A DNA stretch of 64,000 nt from Nostoc sp. FACHB-973 (GCF_014698115.1 NZ_JACJSJ010000009.1:62001-126000); one strand, 5' to 3'. Counted from the stretch's first letter, positions 1 to 9,965 are shown. Made by a program: numbers and translations. The notes: generated by a model from the sequence alone, not told the origin.

Positions 1-1094
1 ATCATTTGTCCGTAGGTAAGCGTCGTCAGACCCTTTTGAGGCGCTCTGCTGTAGTGACCTAGTACACTGTCATCATGATGGACAATCTGCTTTCCAAGAG
101 GTCTTAAGGGAAGTAACTTGTGAGCAAGTTCTCTAGGAAGAAGCAGCTTCTTGCGCTTGACAATATCGAATATCTTGTCGAGGAACCCAAACCCAAATCT
201 GTCACCAATTTCCTGGAACGTGCGACCGTCTGCGGACATTTCAAAGGAACTCAGTGGTGGAGCTACTGCTTGGGAAGCTAGAGCTGCATTTTTGAGTCGG
301 ACACTAACTGGTTGTAGTGAACCGAAGATGCTTGATTTATATAGCTTAGCATTGGGGTCTCTCGTCCCAAACGCATTAACCCCATTGAAGACGTTCTGCG
401 CTCGTCCGTCCCAAAAGTTGCGGAAGTTGAACACCGCATTAATCACAGTTGGTGTGTTGCGCGGTTCTACCCGACGGGTTTCAATACCTCCCACATTGAA
501 CACCGGATCGTCCAGAGGAATACCAGGATCGGTATTCACGAACTTGGAATTAAAAACTCCTTGGGAGGAGGTGACATCATTACTGTCGGAGACAATAGGA
601 GAAAAACGGTTATTTGGATCTGCAAGTTTGTGAAATGGGTAATCTTCTGGCTTGAGTGTGTAGTTTGGCTGACCAATGCTGAAAGTATTATCCGGATTCG
701 GACTTTTATCTGCATTCACCCGCAAAATCCCCGGACTGAGCTGGTTTTTAGCTCTGTTGTCCGCTCCGGCATGGAAGTGACAACTAGCACACGATGTGAT
801 ACCATCGCTACCGATTTGCATATCCCAGAAAAAAGCCTTTCCCAGAGCGATCGCTGCGGTCTTATCTTTAACGAATTCTCCAAGATTATCTGGCTCTGGA
901 ACCGTCACTGTCTTTAGGGAAAAATTCGGGGGTGATACTTGCGCTGATACAGTATGTCCGGCTAGAACGGCGATCGCAACCAGTGCTGCGATCGTCACAC
1001 CGCTTTTGATTCTCCTTGATAACCTTGATGTCAGAACGGTCACTCTGGCTACCACAGCAGCCACAAAAGTGCCATTAAATTGGATTTTCCTCAT
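1..1094 (-). CDS. di-heme cytochrome c peroxidase family protein (3' part outside window)
   Basis: The reading frame starts at an ATG at 1094 on the minus strand and is open to the window edge, so only about the first 364 residues are present. The N-terminus has a basic, hydrophobic stretch ending near 'VLAGHTVSAQV', which suggests a signal peptide and export to the periplasm or lumen. A heme c motif, CASCH, lies about 100 residues in. Further motifs such as 'RNTPTVINAVFNFRNFWDG' are characteristic of the bacterial di-heme cytochrome c peroxidase/MauG superfamily. The second heme site should lie in the missing part. A role in peroxide reduction or another periplasmic oxidation is inferred from the family only. 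All plus-strand open frames here are shadows. Confidence 0.85.
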   Translation of the reverse strand, partial: MRKIQFNGTFVAAVVARVTVLTSRLSRRIKSGVTIAALVAIAVLAGHTVSAQVSPPNFSLKTVTVPEPDNLGEFVKDKTAAIALGKAFFWDMQIGSDGITSCASCHFHAGADNRAKNQLSPGILRVNADKSPNPDNTFSIGQPNYTLKPEDYPFHKLADPNNRFSPIVSDSNDVTSSQGVFNSKFVNTDPGIPLDDPVFNVGGIETRRVEPRNTPTVINAVFNFRNFWDGRAQNVFNGVNAFGTRDPNAKLYKSSIFGSLQPVSVRLKNAALASQAVAPPLSSFEMSADGRTFQEIGDRFGFGFLDKIFDIVKRKKLLLPRELAHKLLPLRPLGKQIVHHDDSVLGHYSRAPQKGLTTLTYGQM

Positions 1095-1546
1095 GTTTTA
1101 TTATGAACGTTAATGTTATCAAGAGTTGAAGCATTACTGCTGCACTCTTAAATCTGAAATTTTGTTGTATTTCATGACACATACACGTTAGAATATCAGG
1201 TTTTTTCTACTTCAGTAAGTAGGTACGAATAAACTCAACTATGTTACACAAAATCAAATAATTAAATTACTTACTAATAAGGGTTTCAGCCCTATTTCTA
1301 CCCTAAAACCCTGACCACAAACCTGTGATTATTTACCCCCACTAAGTTATAACTAACTAAAGAAAGTAAACATCAAATCCCACCCAAGCAGTAGATGCAG
1401 TGTGTAGAACTTCCAACTGAGATTGCTATACACCCAGCCAATCAAAAGCAGCCGCGATACAGGATCGTGACTGCTAATAATTTATGGATAACTACTCAGC
1501 GCTCTGCTATAAATACTGTCACAGCCAGTTGAAAACTGGTTGTTGA
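1095..1546. other. intergenic region between peroxidase and sodB
   Basis: This holds the upstream region of the peroxidase-like gene and the 3' flank of sodB. Apart from the hairpin next to the sodB stop codon I see no gene or recognisable motif. Confidence 0.5.
1521..1543 (-). terminator. hairpin directly after sodB
   Basis: A stem with arms ACAGCCAGTT and AACTGGTTGT (one G-U pair) and a 3-nt loop lies 4 nt beyond the sodB stop codon. No clear T-run follows on the minus strand, so it may act as an mRNA 3' stabiliser as much as a terminator. Confidence 0.45.
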
Positions 1547-2149
1547 TTAAGCTTTAGCAAAGTTTTCAGCAGCAAAGTCCCAGTTGGCTAAGTTATCTAG
1601 GAAATTCTTGATGAACGCCGGACGGGCGTTTCTGTAGTCAATGTAGTAGGCGTGTTCCCAAACATCCAAGGTTAAGAGTGCCTTTTGACCATAAGCTAGA
1701 GGGTTCTCTGCATTTGGCGTCTTAATCACCTTCAGCGTACCACCATCATCAATCAACCAAGCCCATCCGCTACCGAACTGAGTTGCGGCTACACTAGAAA
1801 ATTCTTCCTTGAATTTGTCAAAGCTATCGAAATCTTTCTCAATCTTCGCTCCGAGTTCACCGGTGGGTATGCCACCACCTGCTGGTTTCAAGGAATTCCA
1901 AAAGAACGTATGATTCCAAACTTGGGCAGCGTTGTTAAAGATTCCCGCTTTAGAGGAGTCTTTATAGGTACTTTTGATCACGTCTTCCAGAGATTTATCA
2001 GCAAACTCAGTACCTTCAGTCAGCTTATTAAGGTTGTCTACGTAAGCTTTGTGATGCTTGCCATAGTGGTACTCGAAAGTTTCAGCTTTCATGCCATATG
2101 GCTCTAAAGCATTAGTCTCGAAGGGCAGGGCGGGCTGTACAAATGCCAT
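1547..2149 (-). CDS. sodB: superoxide dismutase [Fe]
   Basis: This encodes a 200-residue protein of typical Fe/Mn superoxide dismutase length. It converts superoxide to hydrogen peroxide and oxygen and has no signal peptide, so it is expected in the cytosol. The metal-ligand motifs are visible: 'YHYGKHHKAYV' near residue 28, 'VWNHTFFWNSL' near 78, and 'LDVWEHAYYIDY' near 160, which supplies Asp and His. The glycine-rich 'QFGSGWAWL' segment and the pattern around the ligands fit the iron-type cyanobacterial SodB more than the membrane-anchored Mn form. It stands alone, with about 630 bp of non-coding DNA upstream. It lies beside a peroxidase-like gene on the same strand, but a 450-bp gap argues against an operon. 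Confidence 0.97.
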   Translation of the reverse strand: MAFVQPALPFETNALEPYGMKAETFEYHYGKHHKAYVDNLNKLTEGTEFADKSLEDVIKSTYKDSSKAGIFNNAAQVWNHTFFWNSLKPAGGGIPTGELGAKIEKDFDSFDKFKEEFSSVAATQFGSGWAWLIDDGGTLKVIKTPNAENPLAYGQKALLTLDVWEHAYYIDYRNARPAFIKNFLDNLANWDFAAENFAKA

Positions 2150-2777
2150 TGTATGAAATCCTCTCTTTAGCGGTTTCTAGTTTTAAGCTATTGCAGAAGC
2201 TTAGAAAATTAGCAGCTTTTATTTTTGGCAGTTTTATGTCTTTTATGATGGAACATAAAACTTAACATCGTCATTCTACTACCAAAGTGAAGATAAAGTG
2301 AAGATGAAAACAAAGTACTCCTCTAATAAGTCAAATAAGCCAAATCACTAGGGAATAATGATTATAAATAAAAATGGCTAATATTTCCTAGTCAAAGACC
2401 ATGAGTAATTAAGTAGGTAGGCATAGTTAAACGTAAAATCTCAACCAGTGAAATCAGCTTCCTGAGCAGCTTTTACCTTTTGCCTCCAGCAATAACTGCC
2501 TTCTAATTAGCATTTAGCAATTAAAGCTTTCAGACTTCTACCTTTGGTAGGATTAATTGCGATGTGAGGAATCAGTCGAAAGCGAGATGATTTAATACTT
2601 AAAATAGTCTATTATCTAAAATGCAAATATTTATTTCTAAATAAAAATAGCCAATAGTAAAATTTATAATATTTTGTTTATGGGTTGTTTGGTGAGTGCA
2701 GTTTTAAGGATGGTAAGCGAACAATCACTCACCCACCACCCTTTTGAACTAATAAAACTAACAGCAAATTGCAGTAA
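2150..2777. other. intergenic region, sodB upstream / cmk downstream
   Basis: An AT-rich stretch that should contain the sodB promoter. I see no convincing small gene, RNA or strong terminator in it. Confidence 0.5.
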
Positions 2778-4385
2778 TTACCATTCTGATAAACGTTGCT
2801 GGTAGTAGTTAACAATTTGTGCAGTGACTTGAGACACGTCCAGACCATCAGTTTGAACTTCGATCGCATCCGCTGCTTTTTGCAAAGGAGAAATTTTACG
2901 TGTACTATCTTTCCAGTCACGTTCGGCAATGTCCCGTTCGAGCTGCTCTAAACTCACTTCGGGTTGACCAAGTTTTTCAAAATCTTGCTGACGGCGACGT
3001 GCGCGTTCACTCACAGAAGCAGTTAAAAAGATTTTCACTTCGGCATCGGGGAAGACATGAGTGCCAATGTCCCGGCCTTCAGCTACTAAACCGCCTTTTT
3101 TACCCCAAGTTTGCTGTTGTTTAACCAATGCTTGACGTACAGCGCTTTGTGCAGCGATCGCCGATACTTGAGATGTGACCTCAATGGTGCGAATTGGCTG
3201 GGTAACATCAGTACCGTTAATCCAAACCCGCACGGGAAATTTTAAATCCTGGGTAGGAGTCAGTTCAATTTCACACTGATTAGCTAATTCGGCGATCGCA
3301 CACTCATCGTCAATGGCAATACCGTTTTGCAATACCAACCAAGTCACAGCTCGGTACATTGCTCCTGAATCTAAATACACTAGGTTCAGCTTTGTTGCCA
3401 CTTGACGCGCCACTGTGGATTTTCCAGCACCCGCTGGGCCATCAATGGCGATGATGGGTTGACGATCGCGCAAAATAATATTGTCAATCAAACGTGTAGA
3501 ACCCAGACGAGCTGCGATCGCCAGCATTCCTTCCTCCTCAACTTTTTCTAAAGACATCAACGTAGTCGGTTCAACCAATTCAATATATTCCACTAAAAGT
3601 GTGCTGACCATTGTCAGTTCTTGCTGTACTATTGCTATCAACTTGCTGACATTGCGAAGCCCTGCCCGAAAGGCAGCTTCAGCTTTTTCCAAGCCACGAT
3701 ACAGCACCGCTGCTTGCTCTTTTTCTGTTGCAGTCAAATACTGATTACGAGAACTCAAGGCAAGACCCGATGCTTCCCGTACTGTTGGACAAGCAACAAT
3801 TTCTACTGGCAAATTTAAATCAGCTACTAGCCGCTTAATAATTGCCAGTTGCTGACCATCCTTTTGACCGAAGTAGGCTCGGTCAGGCTGTACCAAGTTG
3901 AAAAGCTTGGTCACAATCGTAGCGACACCCTGAAAGTGACCCAGCCGAGAACGACCACACAAGCCTGTTATCATAGCAGATGGGGGGATAACTTGTGTAA
4001 CTTTTGATTCTTCTATACTTTTCTGGGGTACTGCCATCTCTTCCGGAGTCGGCGCAAAAATTGCATCTACCCCAGCTTGTTCACAAAGCTGTTGGTCTTG
4101 CTCTAAAGTGCGGGGATAACGTTCATAATCCTCATTGGGAGCAAATTGCAAGGGATTGACGAAAATACTGACAATCACCGTGGAATTTTCTTGCCGCGCC
4201 CGTTGAATCAAGCTTAAATGACCTTGATGCAAATTCCCCATTGTCGGCACCAGACCGACTACCGTCTGATGCCAACCACTCATCTCATCTAGTGCCAGAT
4301 TTTCTGGAACCGCAATCAACTTGTTTTCCAAGCAGCGTTTAGTTAAATAGCAGCGTAAAGCTGCAACTGTTGTCAGCAGGCGCAC
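2778..4385 (-). CDS. panC-cmk: bifunctional pantothenate synthetase / cytidylate kinase
   Basis: This 535-residue fusion combines two enzymes. The N-terminal half (about 1-300) is PanC, which joins pantoate and beta-alanine to give pantothenate. It shows 'PTMGNLHQGHLSLI' and 'GQKDGQQLAI', the nucleotide-binding and substrate motifs. The C-terminal half (about 310-535) is cytidylate kinase, which phosphorylates CMP/dCMP. It begins with the P-loop 'AIDGPAGAGKSTVAR' and contains 'VAEGRDIGTHVFPDA'. This fusion is characteristic of cyanobacteria and joins coenzyme A and nucleotide metabolism on one transcript. The start codon is GTG at 4385. The gene runs in the same direction as rlpA, with 156 bp between them that contain GGGCAT/CAGTCCC repeats. 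Confidence 0.97.
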   Translation of the reverse strand: MRLLTTVAALRCYLTKRCLENKLIAVPENLALDEMSGWHQTVVGLVPTMGNLHQGHLSLIQRARQENSTVIVSIFVNPLQFAPNEDYERYPRTLEQDQQLCEQAGVDAIFAPTPEEMAVPQKSIEESKVTQVIPPSAMITGLCGRSRLGHFQGVATIVTKLFNLVQPDRAYFGQKDGQQLAIIKRLVADLNLPVEIVACPTVREASGLALSSRNQYLTATEKEQAAVLYRGLEKAEAAFRAGLRNVSKLIAIVQQELTMVSTLLVEYIELVEPTTLMSLEKVEEEGMLAIAARLGSTRLIDNIILRDRQPIIAIDGPAGAGKSTVARQVATKLNLVYLDSGAMYRAVTWLVLQNGIAIDDECAIAELANQCEIELTPTQDLKFPVRVWINGTDVTQPIRTIEVTSQVSAIAAQSAVRQALVKQQQTWGKKGGLVAEGRDIGTHVFPDAEVKIFLTASVSERARRRQQDFEKLGQPEVSLEQLERDIAERDWKDSTRKISPLQKAADAIEVQTDGLDVSQVTAQIVNYYQQRLSEW

Positions 4386-4541
4386 AAAAATACCCCTAGT
4401 TCTCTCATCCCTCCCCCGTTAGTTTATATCTGAAATAGAGGAGATGGTTGAACTAGAGGAATTAACTAATGGGCATTGGGCATGGGGCATGGGGATAGAA
4501 AAAACTCTTTCCCAGTCCCCAGTCCCTAATCCCCAGTCCCT
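4386..4541. repeat. GGGCATT / CCCAGTCCC dispersed repeat cluster
   Basis: Short runs of GGGCATTGGGCATGGGGCAT are followed by the complementary type CCCAGTCCCCAGTCCC and can fold on each other. The same families recur at about 9966-10010, 29038-29130, 32057-32080, 56505-56610 and 60747-60820. Confidence 0.7.
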
Positions 4542-5651
4542 TTATCTTCCCAAGACCTCAACATGCACTGGTGCGACGCCACTACCCATCATTCCTAAAA
4601 TCCGAGCTGCACCAGCAGATAAGTCGATGATTCGACCCCGGATGTACGGTCCCCGGTCATTAATCCGCACCACAACAGAACGACCATTGCGAGTGTTGGT
4701 CACACGGACTTGTGTACCAAAGGGTAGGCTGCGATGGGCGGCAGTCATTCCTTCTGGATTGAACCTCTGACCACTAGCAGTACGATTGCCAGAACCGTCA
4801 TAGCCGTAATAAGAGGCTATGCCTTTGAAGCTGACTCGGACTGTGCCGACGGCAATCTCTTGCGGTAGCTTGGGTATTGATAGTCGCTGACGCGCTGGCA
4901 TATTCGCAATCTCGCTTAAGGGCGATGCATTGCCTAGTAGTCTCCGCAAGCGATTGGTTGCTTGCAATGCATCTTGCGCTAGATTGTTGGTGCTATCTGC
5001 TAGTCGCGTACCTTGGTTGATTTCTACCAATTCTTGGCCGTTAACTTTGATTGTATAGCGATCGCCAGATTCTCCTTCCACAGGTAAGCTCTTGGTTTGG
5101 GCAAGATTTGCAACTCTAGATTCGCCCCCTGCTTTCCAACTTACGGTAATCTGACTCGCGTCTATATTTTCCCGGTTTAACTGGTTGATTTTAGCTGCTA
5201 TTATACCAGCTATCTCAACCGGGTCATTGTCAACAGAATTAATCTGATTATTTGCTCCGGCTACATTGCCAATATTCGCCGATGAAGGTGAGTTGCTAGC
5301 AATAAGGGCGTATGATTGTACGCCCTCAGTTTCGTTTATTGCACCAACTTTTTTAGTCTCAACACTTGTATCTGATACAGAACTTAAAAACGTAAGAACG
5401 GGAATATTTTTGATATAAAGGGTTGCAGCCTTACGTCCTCCAATGTTGTAAGGATGAATTTGTGTAATCACAGCATCCAAGGTTTGCCCCCCTGCTCTTG
5501 ATTGGTACTCTCCCACTTTCACCACATCAGAGGTAGATGATTTTTGGGAAGCTAGCGCATTTCCCTTGGTGGTTTGAGTACAACCGACTGAAGGTATTCC
5601 CAAAACAGTCAGAGACAGAGCAACAATAGTCCAGAAATGTCTTTGATTCAT
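4542..5651 (-). CDS. rlpA: RlpA-like septal ring lytic transglycosylase (lipoprotein)
   Basis: This is a 369-residue exported protein. The N-terminus is a lipoprotein-type signal with the lipobox-like 'GIPSVGC' near residue 24. The middle (about 30-265) is poorly conserved and low in recognisable domains. The C-terminal 90 residues form the RlpA double-psi beta-barrel: 'GIASYYGYDGSGNRTASGQ', 'SLPFGTQVRVTN' and 'VVRINDRGPY' followed by 'IIDLS'. In characterised bacteria RlpA cleaves denuded glycan strands of peptidoglycan at septa; here the role is inferred from that domain. Two further cell-wall genes (mltA-like, anmK) occur in the window but are not linked to it. Confidence 0.9.
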   Translation of the reverse strand: MNQRHFWTIVALSLTVLGIPSVGCTQTTKGNALASQKSSTSDVVKVGEYQSRAGGQTLDAVITQIHPYNIGGRKAATLYIKNIPVLTFLSSVSDTSVETKKVGAINETEGVQSYALIASNSPSSANIGNVAGANNQINSVDNDPVEIAGIIAAKINQLNRENIDASQITVSWKAGGESRVANLAQTKSLPVEGESGDRYTIKVNGQELVEINQGTRLADSTNNLAQDALQATNRLRRLLGNASPLSEIANMPARQRLSIPKLPQEIAVGTVRVSFKGIASYYGYDGSGNRTASGQRFNPEGMTAAHRSLPFGTQVRVTNTRNGRSVVVRINDRGPYIRGRIIDLSAGAARILGMMGSGVAPVHVEVLGR

Positions 5652-6623
5652 GCGTCCAATTTTAAAGCGACTGTAGAACTTAAGAGAACTTAAGTCTTAT
5701 AATTCGCGGGATTTTCACCAGTTTGTAATGAATTCCCTTCGTAAAAACTCGAACTCGAAGTCGTTCCGCTTTCACTTTTTATTTGTAACTGCAACAGACT
5801 AGCACGAACCTTTTGGCTGGGGGATCAGGGTTTTAGCGTAATTATTGACAACTTTACCCAAATCAAATTGCTATTTTCAGGGCGAAACCTTGCCCAAATG
5901 CGGATTCTGACTGTGTAACGTTTTTTTCAGCAAGGCAAAAATTTCTTAAAAAAACTTTACATTTTTTGTGAACCAAACTCATAACAGCTTGCTCACATCG
6001 ATTTGTAAGGCTCACAATGATGTGTGTATTCTAGATCACATTGATTTTGGCGGTTTGGTTTAGAAAACTAATATAACTTTAATTAAAAGACATCGGCATA
6101 AATACTCAAAATTAATTTTTTAATTAAATCTTTAGATTTTTCTCTAAATCATCTGTCATGGGAGTTAGATATAAAATAATCATGGAAATCACTTCAAACT
6201 TACTATCTTTTTTTTGAAGTTTTTTCTAGCTAAATTAACCATGACTTGTATTATCTCTAACTAGGTTAAACTTAGTGATTTATGTAACTTGTCGTAGCAG
6301 TATTACTGTGTATAAAAAAAAGGATAATACGCAAGCGAACCTTTTTTATGATTCACGATCAGAAAATTAGAAAAGCTTGGCGATCGCTTGGAGATGAATT
6401 TCTATCTGTAATAAAAAGCACATTTGATATTTTGAGGCTTAAGTAGTGAATCAAGAATGAATAGGCAATAGGGAAAAATTAATCGCAAAAGTGCCCCTTG
6501 CCTTGAGGTGTAGGGCATTTTTTCTAGGCAATGAAATCGGACTGATATATATGTAGCAGGTATTTCGTAAAATGCTATTAGCCTCATCTCGTAGTAAACC
6601 GAGTAAATCAAGGAGATTTAGAA
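5652..6623. other. 970-bp non-coding region between divergent rlpA and glsA
   Basis: An AT-rich region that holds both promoters. A weak hairpin (GTGCCC and GGGCATTTTTT arms) lies near 6490-6525. An AAGGAG ribosome-binding site at 6610-6615 is described with glsA. Small open frames on the minus strand here have no supporting features. Confidence 0.5.
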
Positions 6624-7583
6624 ATAGACTCGTCATCACTATTAAATGTTCTCAACGACTTGCATTCCCAGTACAAGTCCTTGGGTGAAGGTGCAGTAGC
6701 GAAGTACATTCCGGAACTGGCAAAGGTAAACCCAGACTTGTTTGGTATTTGCATTGTCACCGTAGATGGTCAGGATTACAAAGTTGGGAACTGGGAGCAG
6801 TTCTTTACCATTCAGTCGATTTCCAAAGTATTTGCTTATGGACTTGCCTTAGAAGATCATGGACGGGATTACATATTGACTAGAGTTGGCGTAGAACCGA
6901 CGGGGGATGCATTCAACGCGATTATTTTGGATGAGCAATCGAAGCGACCTTATAACCCAATGGTAAACGCCGGAGCGATCGCCACCACTAGTTTAATCAA
7001 AGGATCTGGCCCTACCGAACGCCTCAACCGGATGCTGGAAATGTTTAAGCGATATATTGGCCGCGATGTGTTCGTTGATATGTCAGTTTTTACCTCAGAA
7101 CGCAGTACGGGACATCGCAACCGGGCAATGGCGCACCTAATGCTTAACTTTGGGATGATTGATCCCAACATTGAACAAGCACTGGATCTTTATTTTCAGC
7201 AGTGTGCTGTACTGGTGAATTGCCAAGACTTAGCAGTAATGGCGGCCACCCTGGCTAACAGAGGTATTAACCCCATCACCAAGGAACGGGCGGTAGATAA
7301 GCCTTACATCAAAGATATTTTGAGTGTGATGTATACCTGTGGGATGTACAACTTTGCAGGCGAGTGGGCTTACAAAATTGGTATTCCGGCGAAAAGCGGA
7401 ATTTGTGGCGGGATTATCGCCGTTGTACCCAATAAGATGGGCATTGGAGTTTTTTCGCCACCGTTGGATGTGCGTGGTAACAGTGTGCGCGGGGTAAAAG
7501 TGTGTGAAGAACTTTCCCAACGTTTGGGTTTACATTTATTTGATTGTTCAGGTGAAAACGGGAAATTAGGGAGTGGGGGATGA
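6624..7583 (+). CDS. glsA: glutaminase
   Basis: GlsA hydrolyses glutamine to glutamate and ammonia. Family motifs are clear: '[16 protein letters not shown]' near the start, the serine-beta-lactamase-like SxxK in 'IQSISKVF', 'NPMVNAGAI', and '[10 protein letters not shown]' near the C-terminus. The start is a problem. The first conventional candidate is TTG at 6660, but the frame stays open and homologous-looking upstream ('[12 protein letters not shown]') back to 6582 without ATG, GTG or TTG. A good AAGGAG at 6610-6615 sits the right distance before an ATA at 6624. I give 6624 as the likely N-terminus; 6660 is the safe alternative. The last residues run into a GGGAGTGGGG repeat, so the stop is repeat-derived. 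Confidence 0.85.
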   Translation: MDSSSLLNVLNDLHSQYKSLGEGAVAKYIPELAKVNPDLFGICIVTVDGQDYKVGNWEQFFTIQSISKVFAYGLALEDHGRDYILTRVGVEPTGDAFNAIILDEQSKRPYNPMVNAGAIATTSLIKGSGPTERLNRMLEMFKRYIGRDVFVDMSVFTSERSTGHRNRAMAHLMLNFGMIDPNIEQALDLYFQQCAVLVNCQDLAVMAATLANRGINPITKERAVDKPYIKDILSVMYTCGMYNFAGEWAYKIGIPAKSGICGGIIAVVPNKMGIGVFSPPLDVRGNSVRGVKVCEELSQRLGLHLFDCSGENGKLGSGG

Positions 7584-7625
7584 GGGAGATGAGGGGGCAG
7601 GGGAAGCAGGGGAAGCAGGGGAAGA
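7567..7625. repeat. GGGGAGT/GGGGAAGCA repeat run at the glsA 3' end
   Basis: G-rich direct repeats (GGGAGTGGGGGATGAGGGAG, then three copies of GGGGAAGCA) overlap the glsA stop codon and run into the intergenic space. Confidence 0.7.
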
Positions 7626-7696
7626 ATTCCAAACTCCTAACTCAGCACTGGCTCAACGCCCCGCTAACGCTAACAGCACTCCCAATGCCCCATACC

Positions 7697-8500
7697 CTAT
7701 TTAAAGCTATTTATTACTGTTTGGAGATAGTTTGTGGAGGCGGCTTCGGCTTGAGAGCGGATAATTAACTCTGGCATTTCTAATGTGGAGCGAAGCTGGC
7801 GGTAAAAGCGAATGGTATATTGGAGCGATCGCGCAATTTCTTGGGCGTCGTGTTTAGCAGGAATAGTTTCACGAAAATCGCTCACCAGAGATGGAATTTC
7901 CCTTTCTAGATTCCTCACACCGCGTGGAAGCAGTCCAGCCTGGACTTTGGCTAACGGCGCTAGGACTTGTCCACGCAGAAAAGAAAGAAAATCAATGACT
8001 TCAAAAAGTTCGCCTCTTCCTAATTTAGTTGCACCGTAGTGTACCCACACCCAAAAGCGGTCTTCAATCCACTGTGGGTTTAAGGGCGGATAGTTGCGTG
8101 GATTCTCCAAAACAGCCAAGGTTAGTAAATTTCCTTGGTCCCATAGAACAATAGGATTTTCTACACGGTCTGTTTGGAAATCTTTTAAAAGCAAAAACTT
8201 TAAATCGACGTGTATGAGAGGATCGTCATAGAGACAGATTAACAATCTGGGTTCGCCGACGTGTTCGCCAGTAAAAGCAGCCAGCAGTTTCCCCAGTTTG
8301 CTGGCTAAAAGCTGACGCTCCTGTAAAACTTGCTGATAATGAACATCATCGACAACAATAATCAGATCGAGGTCGGAATACTCATCCATTTCTCCAGTTA
8401 AATAGGAACCAGCGATCGCTACACCTAACAAGCGGTCATCCGTCTTCAATTTTGCCAGAATTTGCTCTAGTAGTTCTCGTTGTGGTTCGGGAACAGCCAT
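7697..8500 (-). CDS. nucleotidyltransferase domain protein
   Basis: This 267-residue protein has an N-terminal polymerase-beta-like nucleotidyltransferase fold. The signature is 'AGSYLTGEMDEYSDLDLIIV' at about 30-49, where GS and the acidic pair D43/D45 would bind the nucleotide and metal. The rest resembles the helical C-terminal part of antibiotic adenylyltransferase-like proteins, but I cannot name a substrate. It is probably a soluble enzyme. It is the last gene of a minus-strand run: the GNAT gene ends only 29 bp upstream of its start, so the two are probably co-transcribed. An aminoglycoside or toxin/antitoxin role would be a guess. Confidence 0.75.
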   Translation of the reverse strand: MAVPEPQRELLEQILAKLKTDDRLLGVAIAGSYLTGEMDEYSDLDLIIVVDDVHYQQVLQERQLLASKLGKLLAAFTGEHVGEPRLLICLYDDPLIHVDLKFLLLKDFQTDRVENPIVLWDQGNLLTLAVLENPRNYPPLNPQWIEDRFWVWVHYGATKLGRGELFEVIDFLSFLRGQVLAPLAKVQAGLLPRGVRNLEREIPSLVSDFRETIPAKHDAQEIARSLQYTIRFYRQLRSTLEMPELIIRSQAEAASTNYLQTVINSFK

Positions 8501-8529
8501 ACTATCTCCAATTTAGCGATCGCCAAATT

Positions 8530-9051
8530 CTAAATTAACCCTCTTCGCGTGTCGATCCAACCATATCCAACCTCAACTAGCTGCACTGTGCCAATGTCGA
8601 TTTGCTTTTGGTTCACCTGCTGGCCACCAAGGTTTTGATAGAAGAGGGAAGCTGGGTTATCGGCTAAAACCCAGACTAACATCGAACTAATATCTGACTG
8701 GAGTAGCCTAGTTGCGATTGTGGAAACCAGGCGATGTCCTAAACCTTGGCGCTGGTACTTCTCCAGAATATAGATAGCGTACAACTCACCTTGATAAAGG
8801 CAATCGCCTGTCCTCTCTTTACCTCCACTGGCAAAACCAACTATTTGTCCGGTTTCATTTTCAGCAACATAGGTAAAATTATTTTCAGCAACATAGCTGA
8901 GAATTTTTACCCATTTTGTCTCTCGTTCCTCATAGGATAAATCTGCCAGAAACTTTGCTGGCATTAAGTTGCTGTAGGTTGTCCGCCAAGCGTCTACATG
9001 CACTTTGGCGATCGCAGATGCATCGGCTAAGTTGGCTTCTCGGATCAACAT
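8530..9051 (-). CDS. GNAT family N-acetyltransferase
   Basis: This is a 173-residue GNAT enzyme that should transfer an acetyl group from acetyl-CoA to an unknown small molecule or protein. The acetyl-CoA motif is 'YILEKYQRQGLGHRLV' near residues 93-108 (R/Q-x-x-G-x-G), and 'NPASLFYQNLGG' is the usual C-terminal motif. A short internal duplication, YVAEN repeated 8 residues apart near residue 53, is also visible in the DNA. The gene lies 43 bp downstream of the DUF1838 gene and 29 bp upstream of the nucleotidyltransferase gene, all on the minus strand, which suggests a three-gene operon. Confidence 0.85.
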   Translation of the reverse strand: MLIREANLADASAIAKVHVDAWRTTYSNLMPAKFLADLSYEERETKWVKILSYVAENNFTYVAENETGQIVGFASGGKERTGDCLYQGELYAIYILEKYQRQGLGHRLVSTIATRLLQSDISSMLVWVLADNPASLFYQNLGGQQVNQKQIDIGTVQLVEVGYGWIDTRRGLI

Positions 9052-9094
9052 AAGCTATCTCTTGGCAATAGTTGGATATTTCTTTCCAGCTAAT

Positions 9095-9910
9095 TTACAA
9101 CTCTTCTGCTTGGGGAAGTGGGAAGATTTCACCAGCTAAGTAAGCTTGAAAGTGTTTTTGGAAGTACAACCAAGAAGTCATATCTTCGCCATCGATAAAG
9201 CCCTTTGGCGCTTTTTTATATAAAGGAATACGGTTATTAATTTCCTCTTGGAGAAATGGGGGCAGTTCTGTTAAACCCTTGACTTTGCTGCCAAAAGCAC
9301 TGTAGATCAGTTGACCGGGGCGATCGCCCATTTTCATCCAAGGAAGCCATTGACCAATTCTATCCCAACTCAGTTTCAATTCAGAAACCGAGGAAAGTGC
9401 TGGATTGAATAAATCTGCCGTTGGCACGGTTAACTTAAATAATTCTGCTGCTTGATAAATAGGATGTGGGCTGTATTCGGCAAATTTGCGATCGTCTGCT
9501 AAGGGATTGGGGTAATAGGGAAATATATCAAAAATGAAAGTTGTACTGTCACCATCTACAAGGGCTGGAAAATTTCCCTTAAATATGCCCTGCACCGGAT
9601 TATTCGCAACGTGAAGCACCGGAACTATCTCCCCTGTCCAAGGATTCTCCCATTTGGCCAAAACTTCCTCTGTTTGTGGATTTAGGTAGTAAGTCAGCTC
9701 CCTAGAAGTAAAATCCCAGCTACCTTCTGCTGTGGGAATACACCTGCTAACGCTCAATCCGAATATTTTAAACAAAAGTTGTCTTTTCTCGCCGGGGATA
9801 AAAGCGTAAATCTTACCTTTCCAGATCAGGAAAGTGGATTCGCTAGGGTCGAGGGAAGAACGAGTTTTCACCCAGTGCTGTGCTTCAAGTTCTTGGATTT
9901 GGGCAACCAT
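9095..9910 (-). CDS. DUF1838 family protein
   Basis: This 271-residue protein has no signal peptide or membrane segment. Segments such as 'SRELTYYLNPQTEEVLAKW', 'NPWTGEIVPVLHVANNPV' and 'FPYYPNPL' match what I remember of the DUF1838 family, whose biochemical function is not known. Conserved tryptophans and prolines suggest a soluble globular enzyme. It is probably the first gene of the run with the GNAT and nucleotidyltransferase genes. The family assignment is from memory of its motifs and was not searched. Confidence 0.75.
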   Translation of the reverse strand: MVAQIQELEAQHWVKTRSSLDPSESTFLIWKGKIYAFIPGEKRQLLFKIFGLSVSRCIPTAEGSWDFTSRELTYYLNPQTEEVLAKWENPWTGEIVPVLHVANNPVQGIFKGNFPALVDGDSTTFIFDIFPYYPNPLADDRKFAEYSPHPIYQAAELFKLTVPTADLFNPALSSVSELKLSWDRIGQWLPWMKMGDRPGQLIYSAFGSKVKGLTELPPFLQEEINNRIPLYKKAPKGFIDGEDMTSWLYFQKHFQAYLAGEIFPLPQAEEL

Positions 9911-9965
9911 CTAAAACATCCTTTGTGTCTGGATAACAAAAGGATAAGCCATTTGTCATTAATCA

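Noticed and set aside
151..1113. Plus-strand open frames over the first kilobase
   Set aside because: They are antisense to the cytochrome c peroxidase-like gene, which has a heme motif and signal peptide on the minus strand.
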